61,764 bases of DNA, from the NCBI GenBank assembly GCA_001698425.1, contig MBRE01000067.1, forward strand, positions 1-61,764, in the 5' to 3' direction. Shown one piece after another: positions 7,971 to 16,313 of the stretch. Below the pieces are notes generated by a model. That model was not told the origin of the DNA and ran no database searches. It saw only the letters and a list, made by a program, of their open reading frames with translations. A program made the translations under genes and the position numbers. Within the stretch, counting starts at the first letter, position 1. Each line of letters starts with the position of its first letter. Source of the stretch: Oscillatoriales cyanobacterium USR001 (GTDB lineage: Bacteria; Cyanobacteriota; Cyanobacteriia; Cyanobacteriales; Microcoleaceae).

Positions 7971-9596
7971 ATGAGCTACTGCATAAATCCGGCCTGTCCC
8001 CAACCTCAGAACCCGCCTGAAGCCATCCAATGTCAGGCCTGCGGTTCGCGATTGCTGTTGCGAGCTCGCTATCAAGTCATTCAACCTTTAGGACAAGGAG
8101 GCTTTGGGGCTACATTCTTAGCCAAAGACATCTCCTTACCTGGTCAGCCAACTTGTGTCGTCAAACAACTACGCCCTAACGCCACATCCTCACGAATTTT
8201 AGAAATGGCGCGGGAATTATTTAAACGCGAAGCCAAAACCCTTGGTAAATTGGGCGACCATCCCCAAGTCCCCCGCCTCCTAGACTACTTTGAAGCAGGT
8301 CAACAATTTTATTTAGTTCAAGAATATATCAAAGGGTCAAACTTAAAACAAGAAGTCAAAAATTCCGGCCCTTTTAACGAATCAGGTATTAAAGATTTTC
8401 TGATGGAAATGCTGCCCGTAGTGGAGTACATCCACAGTCAGGGAGTAATTCACCGAGACATTAAACCAGCGAATATTCTTCGCCGTACTCAAGACTCTCA
8501 CCTAGTATTAATTGACTTTGGAGCCGTAAAAGATCAAGTTGGTCAGACAGTTTTGCTGGATATGACCGACCAAACTGCTAATACTAAATTCTCTGTTGGT
8601 ACTTTTAGCTTCGCACCACCAGAACAGATGGCGATGCGACCAGTTTATGCCAGCGATATCTATGCCTTGGGCATGACTTGTTTGTTTTTGCTGACAGGGA
8701 AATCTCCTAAAGATTTGGATTTTGACGCAGTAACTGGCGAAATTATCTGGCAGTCCCACGTTTATGTCAGCAAGCATCTGGAGGGCATACTGGAAAAAAT
8801 GCTTCAGCCGATGGTGGGCTATCGCTATCAGTCTGCTGCTGAAGTAATGAGAGCGCTCAATCATCAACAAGAGGATACCTCTAGTCTCTCCGATGGCATG
8901 GTGAGCAAAAGAAGGTCGCATTCTCAGCCTACGGAAGACCCAACTGTATTTAATGCTGATGGCTCGCCCTGGCAATCACCGGCGGCAAAAATGGCTCAGG
9001 ATATTCGGGACCGGAATACTCGCTTGGGGTTGGGCAGAACCTCCTTTACCCAAGGCGGGGGAACTGGGATGAGTAGTAATAAGACAGGAAGGACTCCAAC
9101 TGGTAAAACTGGAATTACGGGGATAACAAGCAATTCTGGAAATAAGGCGGGCAAGGTTCCTGCTAAGTGGGATGCTAACACTTTGCGAGCAGCTTATTTT
9201 AAGGGTAAGCGGGATTTTGCCGATCTCGATTTGACGGGTTTAAATTTACAAAAGGCGAATTTGGCAGGGGCTAATTTTTATGAGTCTCGGTTTACGAGGG
9301 CAAATCTGCAAGGTGTGGATTTATCAGAGGCAAATTTAGGCCATGCTCGATTGGTTCAAGCTAATTTAAAGGATGCAAATTTAGCTCAAGCTTATTGCAG
9401 TACGGCTAATTTTGAAGGGGCTGATTTGAGGGGGGCGAATCTTACGGGTGTTTATTTGAGTAAGGCGAATTTGCGGGGGGCAAATTTGTGTGGGGCGAAT
9501 CTTACTGATGCAACGGTTTCTGAGGAGCAGTTGTCTTTGGCTAAGACTAATTGGATGACGATTAAGCCTGATGGAAAAAGGGGTTTTGGTTTGTGA
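7971..9596 (+). CDS. Hanks-type Ser/Thr kinase with zinc-ribbon N-terminus and pentapeptide repeats
   Basis: A 541-residue signalling kinase of the SpkB-like cyanobacterial type. A four-cysteine knuckle comes first (C4, C9, C21, C24), then the kinase domain: glycine loop GQGGFG at about 41-46, VVKQL lysine, catalytic HRDIKPAN near 160 and DFGAVKD near 181. A glycine- and threonine-rich linker (about 340-405) leads to a pentapeptide array with A(D/N)L periodicity (about 415-525). There is no membrane helix, so it is probably soluble. Pentapeptide helices usually mediate protein contacts; the substrate is unknown. A 28-bp exact tandem duplication covers the stop codon. Confidence 0.92.
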   Translation: MSYCINPACPQPQNPPEAIQCQACGSRLLLRARYQVIQPLGQGGFGATFLAKDISLPGQPTCVVKQLRPNATSSRILEMARELFKREAKTLGKLGDHPQVPRLLDYFEAGQQFYLVQEYIKGSNLKQEVKNSGPFNESGIKDFLMEMLPVVEYIHSQGVIHRDIKPANILRRTQDSHLVLIDFGAVKDQVGQTVLLDMTDQTANTKFSVGTFSFAPPEQMAMRPVYASDIYALGMTCLFLLTGKSPKDLDFDAVTGEIIWQSHVYVSKHLEGILEKMLQPMVGYRYQSAAEVMRALNHQQEDTSSLSDGMVSKRRSHSQPTEDPTVFNADGSPWQSPAAKMAQDIRDRNTRLGLGRTSFTQGGGTGMSSNKTGRTPTGKTGITGITSNSGNKAGKVPAKWDANTLRAAYFKGKRDFADLDLTGLNLQKANLAGANFYESRFTRANLQGVDLSEANLGHARLVQANLKDANLAQAYCSTANFEGADLRGANLTGVYLSKANLRGANLCGANLTDATVSEEQLSLAKTNWMTIKPDGKRGFGL

Positions 9597-9645
9597 TTGT
9601 TTGGTTTTTTAGGGAACTTTGTGATTGTTTGGTTTTTTAGGGAAC
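9590..9645. repeat. 28-bp exact tandem duplication across the kinase stop codon
   Basis: Two adjacent identical 28-bp units (9590-9617 and 9618-9645), each starting TTTGTGATTG. The first includes the TGA stop of the kinase. Confidence 0.9.
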
Positions 9646-9681
9646 CACTAAGACACGAAGACACGAAGAGCGATCGCGAAG

Positions 9682-12102
9682 TTATTGTAATTCCATAAAA
9701 GATAACATATCAATGACTTCCTGAAACTTATTTTTTGATAACCTCAAAACCTGGCAATCTGTTTTTGCTAATATTGCTGTATTTGATAATAATCGATCTT
9801 CTAAGCAATCAGGTTGTTTAAAAGATTCACCAGGCTTAAATTCCCTAATTTCCTCTGAATCATATAATAAAACTAGAGAACCTTGATATACTAGATATAA
9901 AGTTTCTGGATTTTCTGACCAGGCGATCGCCTCTCCTGCTTGGTATTTTAGACAATCTAATAACGAATTAACAATCGACAACTCATCTAAGTAAAGATTA
10001 CCTAGCAAGGAAGTTGATTTGAGAAAAAATAGTTGTCTCAAAGAATCATAATTTTCAATATTATTATCTCGTTTTCTTAAACTTTCTAAGTGAGGAATTT
10101 TGGGAAATTTAGGATGATAATATTGTTGTGGCATCGGCTCCATTGGCACTAATAAAAGATGAGGATCGGCAAGAAAAGCAGCAATTTTAATCCAAAGATT
10201 ATTAGTGGGTGGTAAATCCTTAATTGCTAACTGATAATTACTTATTTGTGAAATTTCTAAGGAATTTTTAGATGTGACTTCTAATAATGGCAAAATTGGC
10301 AAAATAAACCGCTTATAAGGTAAGCAAAGTAAAGCTTCGATCGCATTAGCTTTTAACCGAATATCGTGGCTATTTAACAGAGGACGAATAAAACTTAATT
10401 GCTGTTTTTCATCTAGCATAACTACCAGAGATAAAACGCGATGAATTAACTGTTGATGATAGTCGTCAAGAATTAGCTTGATTTCTTTCCCATAGATCCG
10501 ATCTTCGGGAATCTGTTTTCGCCATTGTTGGGTAAATTTAACTAAGCGATAATCTGACTGTAAATATTCAAAAATAATATTTTCTGCCCGTTCGTTACGT
10601 GCTTTGGCAATTGCGATCAATGCTACATCTGCTAACAATCCATAATCTGATTCTAAGTACGATTTATTGTTAATTTCTTCCAGAACATCACCAGGATGTT
10701 CTAATCGCGAAGCGAGTTCTAATCCCAGTATTTGCTCGTCGTAATTATGCTCTTTTAGGAGTTGGGTAATTTCCGGGTTATATTGAGATGATAAATCAAC
10801 TAAAACTTCTCCAACATCTTCTAAACTAACTAAATGAGAACGCAATAAAGTAATAATAGATGGTAGGTAACTGTTGCTAATTATATATCGTATTCCCAAC
10901 AATCCAATACTTAAGACAATCCCGCCTTCTACAATTTGGAATGGGGTAAAAAATACCTGAGAAATAAATAGTATTATGCCCGTGAAAGTCAAACCAATTG
11001 AAGAAAATAAACCATCGCATAGCATTCGTAATTGTCCTACTAAGTGATGGGGAACCGCATTAAAATTTAAAGTTTGAATCGGGCTATTAATACTTTTATC
11101 CAACCCATCATTATTAATATGAGCGATAATTGCTGTTGGTAAATCTAAACTAAATGCTCTCAGTATAAAACTCCCAATTGTAGTAAATCCATAGACTAGA
11201 GTCATTTTGCTAACTCCGACTCGCTGGATTAAGGGTCGAGTAAAAAAATAAATAATGAATAACTGAAGAATATTATTAATAACTCTCATTAACCCTAAAA
11301 ATCCCGTCAGTTGTCGATCGTCAGGAAACGCTTGGGAATAGATACTAAAATTTAAGAAATCTGTGACGCTAAATAAAATTATATATATTACAGTATTAAG
11401 TGCCAAAAAAATGATGATTGGATACTGTTTTGCAAGTTTTGGTAAATTTTTAATTGATTCTAACTGATCGTTCTGATTTTCCGATGATTGCTTTTCTAGG
11501 GGTTTTTCAGAATTTTGAAGATAAACCACTTGCAGGAACATTATTACGCAGATTCCTGGGATAATAAATAAAATATCTTCAGTTTTTAAGTACGTTGAAA
11601 AGCTGGTAACTAATCCTCCACCTAGTAATCCACCAATGGCGGTAGCAAGTGATAAAAATGGGCCATACCTTTTCCAGTCTAGTGTTGTGAAATAATCTGA
11701 AACTAAACTCGGAAAGAAAATATTGATAGAGAATAACCATAGAAAATAAATTGATAGAAAAAGTAAGTAATATAAAACCAGATTTTCACCAATTAGTAAA
11801 TAGCGAAAAATTAGGGAGAGTAAAATGACAATTAATATTATGTATTGAAATAATTGCAAACGATTAAAGCGATCGACTATTTGGGAAAAAACTGTAAATA
11901 GGGGAATTAATAATAAACCTATCAATATGTAAGTAATTGGTAAATTTTGAGCGCCGGCATTACTCAGAAATAAAGACGATCCGATCGTAAAAGTAATCGA
12001 ATTTAGTATCATAATTGATACAGCTAGAAATATAAGATGACTGAGAGCCGGTTGTTTTTTTAGAGAATTATCAAAAATTTGCTGAATTATTGAAGTTAGC
12101 AT
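9682..12102 (-). CDS. Transporter-like membrane protein fused to HEAT-like repeats and a cyclic-nucleotide-binding-like domain
   Basis: About 806 residues from ATG 12102 (an in-frame TTG lies four codons upstream). The first 430 or so residues hold about 12 hydrophobic helices with a central charged loop (KPLEKQSSENQND), like MFS or ATP/ADP-exchange (Npt/Tlc) carriers. Then comes a helical HEAT-like region (HDIRLKANAIEALLCLPY is a clear unit) at about 450-660, and a C-terminal beta-rich segment (about 700-800: KYQAGEAIAWSE, LYLVYQGSLVLLY, FKPGESF) resembling a CAP_ED/cNMP-binding fold. The transported solute is unknown; a nucleotide carrier is an inference from architecture. It sits between two kinase genes. 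Confidence 0.75.
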   Translation of the reverse strand: MLTSIIQQIFDNSLKKQPALSHLIFLAVSIMILNSITFTIGSSLFLSNAGAQNLPITYILIGLLLIPLFTVFSQIVDRFNRLQLFQYIILIVILLSLIFRYLLIGENLVLYYLLFLSIYFLWLFSINIFFPSLVSDYFTTLDWKRYGPFLSLATAIGGLLGGGLVTSFSTYLKTEDILFIIPGICVIMFLQVVYLQNSEKPLEKQSSENQNDQLESIKNLPKLAKQYPIIIFLALNTVIYIILFSVTDFLNFSIYSQAFPDDRQLTGFLGLMRVINNILQLFIIYFFTRPLIQRVGVSKMTLVYGFTTIGSFILRAFSLDLPTAIIAHINNDGLDKSINSPIQTLNFNAVPHHLVGQLRMLCDGLFSSIGLTFTGIILFISQVFFTPFQIVEGGIVLSIGLLGIRYIISNSYLPSIITLLRSHLVSLEDVGEVLVDLSSQYNPEITQLLKEHNYDEQILGLELASRLEHPGDVLEEINNKSYLESDYGLLADVALIAIAKARNERAENIIFEYLQSDYRLVKFTQQWRKQIPEDRIYGKEIKLILDDYHQQLIHRVLSLVVMLDEKQQLSFIRPLLNSHDIRLKANAIEALLCLPYKRFILPILPLLEVTSKNSLEISQISNYQLAIKDLPPTNNLWIKIAAFLADPHLLLVPMEPMPQQYYHPKFPKIPHLESLRKRDNNIENYDSLRQLFFLKSTSLLGNLYLDELSIVNSLLDCLKYQAGEAIAWSENPETLYLVYQGSLVLLYDSEEIREFKPGESFKQPDCLEDRLLSNTAILAKTDCQVLRLSKNKFQEVIDMLSFMELQ

Positions 12103-12195
12103 AAGTAGAAGCAAGAATGGAATAGCGGATTTTTACCCAATTACCAATTAATTACCAAGATGTGTAACTAATTCAATTTTTAAATTCAATTTTTA

Positions 12196-14703
12196 CTATT
12201 GCCTCCAAAGTTTAATTATATTATCTTTACCCCCACTAGCAATTGTTTTACTATCTGGGCTAAAAGTAACCGCATAAACTTCGTCAGAATGACCAGTTAA
12301 ACTATTAAGTAATACTCCACTGTTTAAGTCCCAAATCTTAATCGTTTTATCTTTACTTCCACTAGCAATTGTTTTTTCATCTGGACTAATTGCTACTGAT
12401 ATAACTTCCTTGGAATGACCAGTCAAAGTTCTAATTAATTCGCCAGTTGCCAAATTCCAAACTTTAATAGTTGTATCATAAGAACCACTAATTAAGGTTT
12501 TCCCATCTGGGCTAATTGCCACTGCTCTTACTGCATCTGAATGTCCTTCAATAGTTTTAATTAATTTCCCTGTTTCTACATCCACAATTGTAATTGTTTT
12601 GTCTTTAGAGCCACTCACCAAAGTTTTCCCGTCTGGGCTAATTGCTACAGAATAAACATGATCTGAATGATCGGGCAAATTGTAAACTAAATCCCCAGTT
12701 TCGGCATTCCAAATTTTTGATGTTTTGTCTCCGCTACCGCTAAATAAAGTTTTCCCGTCAGCACTAATCGCCACAGACCAAACTACACTATTATGCTCAA
12801 GAGTGCGAATTAATTCTCCCTTTTTCAAATTCCACAGCATAATTCTCCAATAAGAACTACCTGTTACTAATTGCGTACCATCGGAGTTAAAAGCAACTGA
12901 CCAAATTGCTGAAGAATCACCATCAAAACTGCGGATTAGATTCCCTGTAGCTAAATCCCAAATCTTGATGGTCTTATCCTTGGAGCCGCTGGCTAGTGTT
13001 AAACCATCTGGACTAAAAGCTAAGGCTCCAACTGCATTAGAATATTGAGTAAAATTCTTGACTGCTACATTTTTCCAGTTAGCGCCATCTTCGCATTGCT
13101 TAATGAGATTTTGAGCTTCAGGATAGCGGGTAGAACTATTATTAACTTTGGTGGCATAATTAATACATTCCTGATAATTGCTCTGTCTATAAAGAGCATT
13201 GATTGTATTAATTTCTTGTGTTTCTTGTGTTTCTTGTTGGCGGCGTTGCTTCAATTTTTGCCACTGAAGATAACCATAAAGAGCCGCAGCTAACGCCAAA
13301 ATAGCAGCAATAATTACGCCGATTAAATAGGGATTAAGCCGGCGATTAGTGGGTGGTGATAGCTTTGCAAAATTAGGTTTTTTAGGTGCAATCTGTCCGT
13401 TAGATTTTACTGGCGATGCTCCATTAGTTGCGGTTACTAATCCTTGAGAATTAATTTTTCCGGGTGGGGGTTCCAAAGTTGTCTTTTGTGGGATTAAACC
13501 TGCGATTAGGTTTTGTAATTTGACGAGGAAGGATTTGGGTAAGACTCGACTTTCGATTAATTCTATATCTTGGTCTGTGAGTCCTAAAATTTGCTGTAAG
13601 CGTTTCAATTCATCGCGAGTATCCTTAGCGAATGGATATTCTTGCTGCATTGATTCGACTAATGCTTGTTCGTATTGTTCGGCTTTTTCTTTAAATTTAC
13701 GGTAAGGGTTTAATACTTCGTCTTCGATCGCATCTGCTTCTTCTGGGGAGAGTTCTAAGCTGTTACGTAAGGCTGTTAATATTTTGCGGCCGACGACTGT
13801 AATCTCGCCGCGATGACTGGAACGACGCTCTACTTCTTCGCGATATATTGTGTTTTTAGGAACTCTAGCTTTAGTGCGATCGCTAACTTTTTTTAAGTCT
13901 GCTAAAGCTTCAGCCGCCGACTGATAACGCTGGCGAAAATCATGGCGCACCATATTATCTAAAACATCGGCTAATTCTTGGCTAACTACTGCTAAATGTC
14001 GCCAAATTATTTCCCCCGCAGTGGGATTATTGTGATCCCGTAGTTTAGGTAATTCATAGGCCGGCAATCCTGTCAAGGCTTGAATTCCAATCATCCCCAC
14101 TGCATAGATATCGCTATTTAACTGTGGGTTATATTGAAACTGCTCAACTGGCATATATTCTAAAGTGCCAATCCTCACTGTCGGCGATCTTTGACCATAA
14201 TCAAGGTGAATTTCTTTAACTGCTCCAAAATCAAGTAAAACTAATTTGCCATCTAGTTGTCGTCGAATTAAATTTCCTGGTTTAATGTCTCGATGAATTA
14301 CTCCATGTCCATGTACAAAAACCAGAATTTCTAATACTTCTTTTAATAAATTGACTACTTGTTCTTCAGAAAGTGGTTTTCCTGGTAAAACTTCACTGGC
14401 TAAAGAGTGGCCAGGAACGAAGGCTTCTACTAGGAAAAATTCTTGATTTTTCTCAAAGTAGGCAAATAATTGAGGGATTTGCTCGTGTTGTCCTAGTTTT
14501 TCTAGCACCTCTGCTTCTTTTTGAAACAGGCGGCGAGCCGTATCGATCAGTTTAGGATCGTTACTTGCGGGTCGCAGATGTTTAACAAAACATTGCGGTT
14601 CCCCAGGGCGGCGAGTATCTTTAGCTAGATAGGTTTGTCCAAATTCTCCTGTTTCTATGACTTCAATGATTTGATAGCGTCCGTCCAAAAGTTGGCTAAC
14701 CAT
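12196..14703 (-). CDS. Hanks-type Ser/Thr kinase with transmembrane helix and seven WD40 repeats
   Basis: About 835 residues from ATG 14703 (MVSQLLDGRYQIIEV). The kinase domain carries ETGEFGQTYLAKD, the FVKHL lysine, HRDIKPGN near 138, DFGAVKE and GTLEYMPVEQ. A helical region contains two related segments (LSPEEADAIEDEVL and LTDQDIELIESRVL). A single membrane helix (about 455-480) separates this from a seven-bladed WD40 propeller (about 555-835), each blade ending near SGSKDKTIKIWDL. With this topology kinase and propeller lie on opposite sides of the membrane, suggesting a sensor for periplasmic partners. The blades are similar enough in DNA to recombine. Confidence 0.92.
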   Translation of the reverse strand: MVSQLLDGRYQIIEVIETGEFGQTYLAKDTRRPGEPQCFVKHLRPASNDPKLIDTARRLFQKEAEVLEKLGQHEQIPQLFAYFEKNQEFFLVEAFVPGHSLASEVLPGKPLSEEQVVNLLKEVLEILVFVHGHGVIHRDIKPGNLIRRQLDGKLVLLDFGAVKEIHLDYGQRSPTVRIGTLEYMPVEQFQYNPQLNSDIYAVGMIGIQALTGLPAYELPKLRDHNNPTAGEIIWRHLAVVSQELADVLDNMVRHDFRQRYQSAAEALADLKKVSDRTKARVPKNTIYREEVERRSSHRGEITVVGRKILTALRNSLELSPEEADAIEDEVLNPYRKFKEKAEQYEQALVESMQQEYPFAKDTRDELKRLQQILGLTDQDIELIESRVLPKSFLVKLQNLIAGLIPQKTTLEPPPGKINSQGLVTATNGASPVKSNGQIAPKKPNFAKLSPPTNRRLNPYLIGVIIAAILALAAALYGYLQWQKLKQRRQQETQETQEINTINALYRQSNYQECINYATKVNNSSTRYPEAQNLIKQCEDGANWKNVAVKNFTQYSNAVGALAFSPDGLTLASGSKDKTIKIWDLATGNLIRSFDGDSSAIWSVAFNSDGTQLVTGSSYWRIMLWNLKKGELIRTLEHNSVVWSVAISADGKTLFSGSGDKTSKIWNAETGDLVYNLPDHSDHVYSVAISPDGKTLVSGSKDKTITIVDVETGKLIKTIEGHSDAVRAVAISPDGKTLISGSYDTTIKVWNLATGELIRTLTGHSKEVISVAISPDEKTIASGSKDKTIKIWDLNSGVLLNSLTGHSDEVYAVTFSPDSKTIASGGKDNIIKLWRQ

Positions 14704-14750
14704 GAATGACAACCCAGCCCTTTTTGGTTGATTATAAAATGAAGTATTGC

Positions 14751-14820
14751 TATTTGTTATTTGTTAACTGTTATTTGTTAACTGTTATTTGTTATTTGTT
14801 AACTGTTATTTGTTAACTGC
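14751..14820. repeat. Heptamer tandem repeat tract, ten units
   Basis: Ten consecutive 7-bp units alternate irregularly between TATTTGT and TAACTGT. It lies in the upstream region of the WD40 kinase. Related tracts occur at 19336-19396 and 55360-55426. Confidence 0.85.
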
Positions 14821-14841
14821 TTTGGGGAAAATAGTTTTTAC

Positions 14842-14949
14842 CTATTTTTTCAACATTTCCAAAGCTTGATATGTTAAAAAGAAGAAGCCGACTGCGCCTA
14901 AGATGGTGACGGCTTCTGAGATTAAATCGGCTGTCAAAAATTCACCCAT
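14842..14949 (-). CDS. Small single-helix membrane protein, 35 residues
   Basis: ATG 14949 follows a good CAGGAG ribosome-binding site eight bases upstream. The product begins MGEFLTADLISEAVTILG and continues as a single hydrophobic helix (AVGFFFFLTY) ending in a short EMLKK tail. Size, one helix and basic C-terminus resemble the tiny accessory subunits of cyanobacterial photosynthetic or NDH complexes, but I cannot match it to a named one. Codon structure and start signal support a real gene. It is alone on the minus strand between the kinase and the YheT-like hydrolase. Confidence 0.65.
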   Translation of the reverse strand: MGEFLTADLISEAVTILGAVGFFFLTYQALEMLKK

Positions 14950-15159
14950 AAAACTGTTCTCCTGTAATTAATGATTGATGCTGGATTTTAGATTAGGAAA
15001 ATGATATCACACTTGCTGTCAATTTTTTACCCCTGTTAAAGTATCGCGATCGCTTTCAAGTTACCGCTGATGCCACCAAAATATAACATAGATTTGCATT
15101 TCTACCCTGATTTTGCCGTTAAATTTTACAATTAACTTTCTCACCTAACGGCTTTGGTC

Positions 15160-16218
15160 TTAATTAGCACTCAAGCGATCGAACCATTGTAAAATCCGAT
15201 TCCAAGCCCACCAACGATCGCGATCGGCAAATTGGCGCTGACAAGCTTTACTGCTAATATACCCCACATGACCCCCATAACCTGTCAACATTAATTCTAA
15301 AGCTGAATTGTTGGCGCTAATGGCTTGCAAGTCATTAACGATAGTAGGATCGAACATCGGATCGTCGGCTGCATAGAGAATCAATGTCGGTTTTTTCAGG
15401 TGAGGTAAAATGTGCAGAGCGCTACTAGCATCATAGTATTCTTCGACAGTCGAGAACCCTAATAACCCAATTACCAATTCGTGGTCAAAACCCCAAATAG
15501 TATTAGCACGTTTAATCGCAGCCGGATCGATCGCCCCTGGATGTAATATAGCAATCTGTGTTGCTAATTTTTTTAATTGCCGTGCGATCGCCTTTTCCAA
15601 ATATTTCCCCAACTCATCTTTAACTAAATAAGAAAGAGAACGATTTGAATCCAAACTGGGGCAAATTACTGCTGTTCCTGCTAATTCTGATTCTGCAATC
15701 CCTAATTCTGAACCCCAATCTGCGATCGCCTGCGCTGATTTTACCGCCCACAAAGCCAATTGTCCACCCAAGGAATAACCTGTAAACCAAAAAGGCGCGG
15801 GACACCCCATTTTTTTGGCAGCAGCAGCAATTCTCACAAAATCTTCACCTTCGTACAAACCATCAGAAGTCAGTGTTGGAGAAAGTTCAGCAGTTTTGCC
15901 ATGCGCTCGCCAATCAAATAATACCACCGCACAACCTTGAGCAAAAGCTTTACGACCCAATAACCTCAGAAACCATTGATTATCCAGATCCCCAGTAATC
16001 CCATAAGTGCCAACAATAGTATATCGAGGGTTTTCCGGGATGGCAACTAGACCAAAAATCGGCACTCCACAGGCCCCGCTAAAGATATGTTCTTGGTAAG
16101 GGGGATCGGGATAGGGGATCGTTTTTTCCCAGCGACGACTAGCCCTTAAAGCACTATATAAAGTCATTAATAGCCCATTTTTTAGCAACCAAGGTGGTAT
16201 ATATTCAGGACGAGTCAT
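15160..16218 (-). CDS. Alpha/beta hydrolase, YheT family
   Basis: About 352 residues from ATG 16218 (MTRPEYIPPWLL); a TTG six codons upstream is the only alternative. The nucleophile elbow is GYSLGG with the catalytic serine, the acid is in AADDPMF and the histidine in GYGGHVGYI, a complete triad. The family (YheT/EMB8-like) includes carboxylesterases and lipases with unsettled physiological substrates. There is no signal peptide. It is divergent from hflX with about 90 bases between the starts. Confidence 0.85.
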   Translation of the reverse strand: MTRPEYIPPWLLKNGLLMTLYSALRASRRWEKTIPYPDPPYQEHIFSGACGVPIFGLVAIPENPRYTIVGTYGITGDLDNQWFLRLLGRKAFAQGCAVVLFDWRAHGKTAELSPTLTSDGLYEGEDFVRIAAAAKKMGCPAPFWFTGYSLGGQLALWAVKSAQAIADWGSELGIAESELAGTAVICPSLDSNRSLSYLVKDELGKYLEKAIARQLKKLATQIAILHPGAIDPAAIKRANTIWGFDHELVIGLLGFSTVEEYYDASSALHILPHLKKPTLILYAADDPMFDPTIVNDLQAISANNSALELMLTGYGGHVGYISSKACQRQFADRDRWWAWNRILQWFDRLSAN

Positions 16219-16296
16219 AATTACATCAAATCCCAATTCAGCAAATATTTCACTATACTTTACTTTTACTAACCATTTAGCATAACTTAAATCTCA

Positions 16297-16313
16297 GGGA
16301 GGAAAAACCTATC
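16297..16313 (+). promoter_or_regulatory. Ribosome-binding site and apparent AUC start of hflX
   Basis: GGGAGG ends eight bases before ATC 16311, where the family-like sequence begins. In this frame there is a stop at 16278, and no ATG, GTG or TTG occurs between it and 16311. Start choice therefore rests on a non-standard AUC codon. Confidence 0.6.

Noticed and set aside
8508..8975. 155-codon minus-strand frame inside the pentapeptide kinase
   Set aside because: Antisense of the kinase domain, which is unmistakable on the plus strand.
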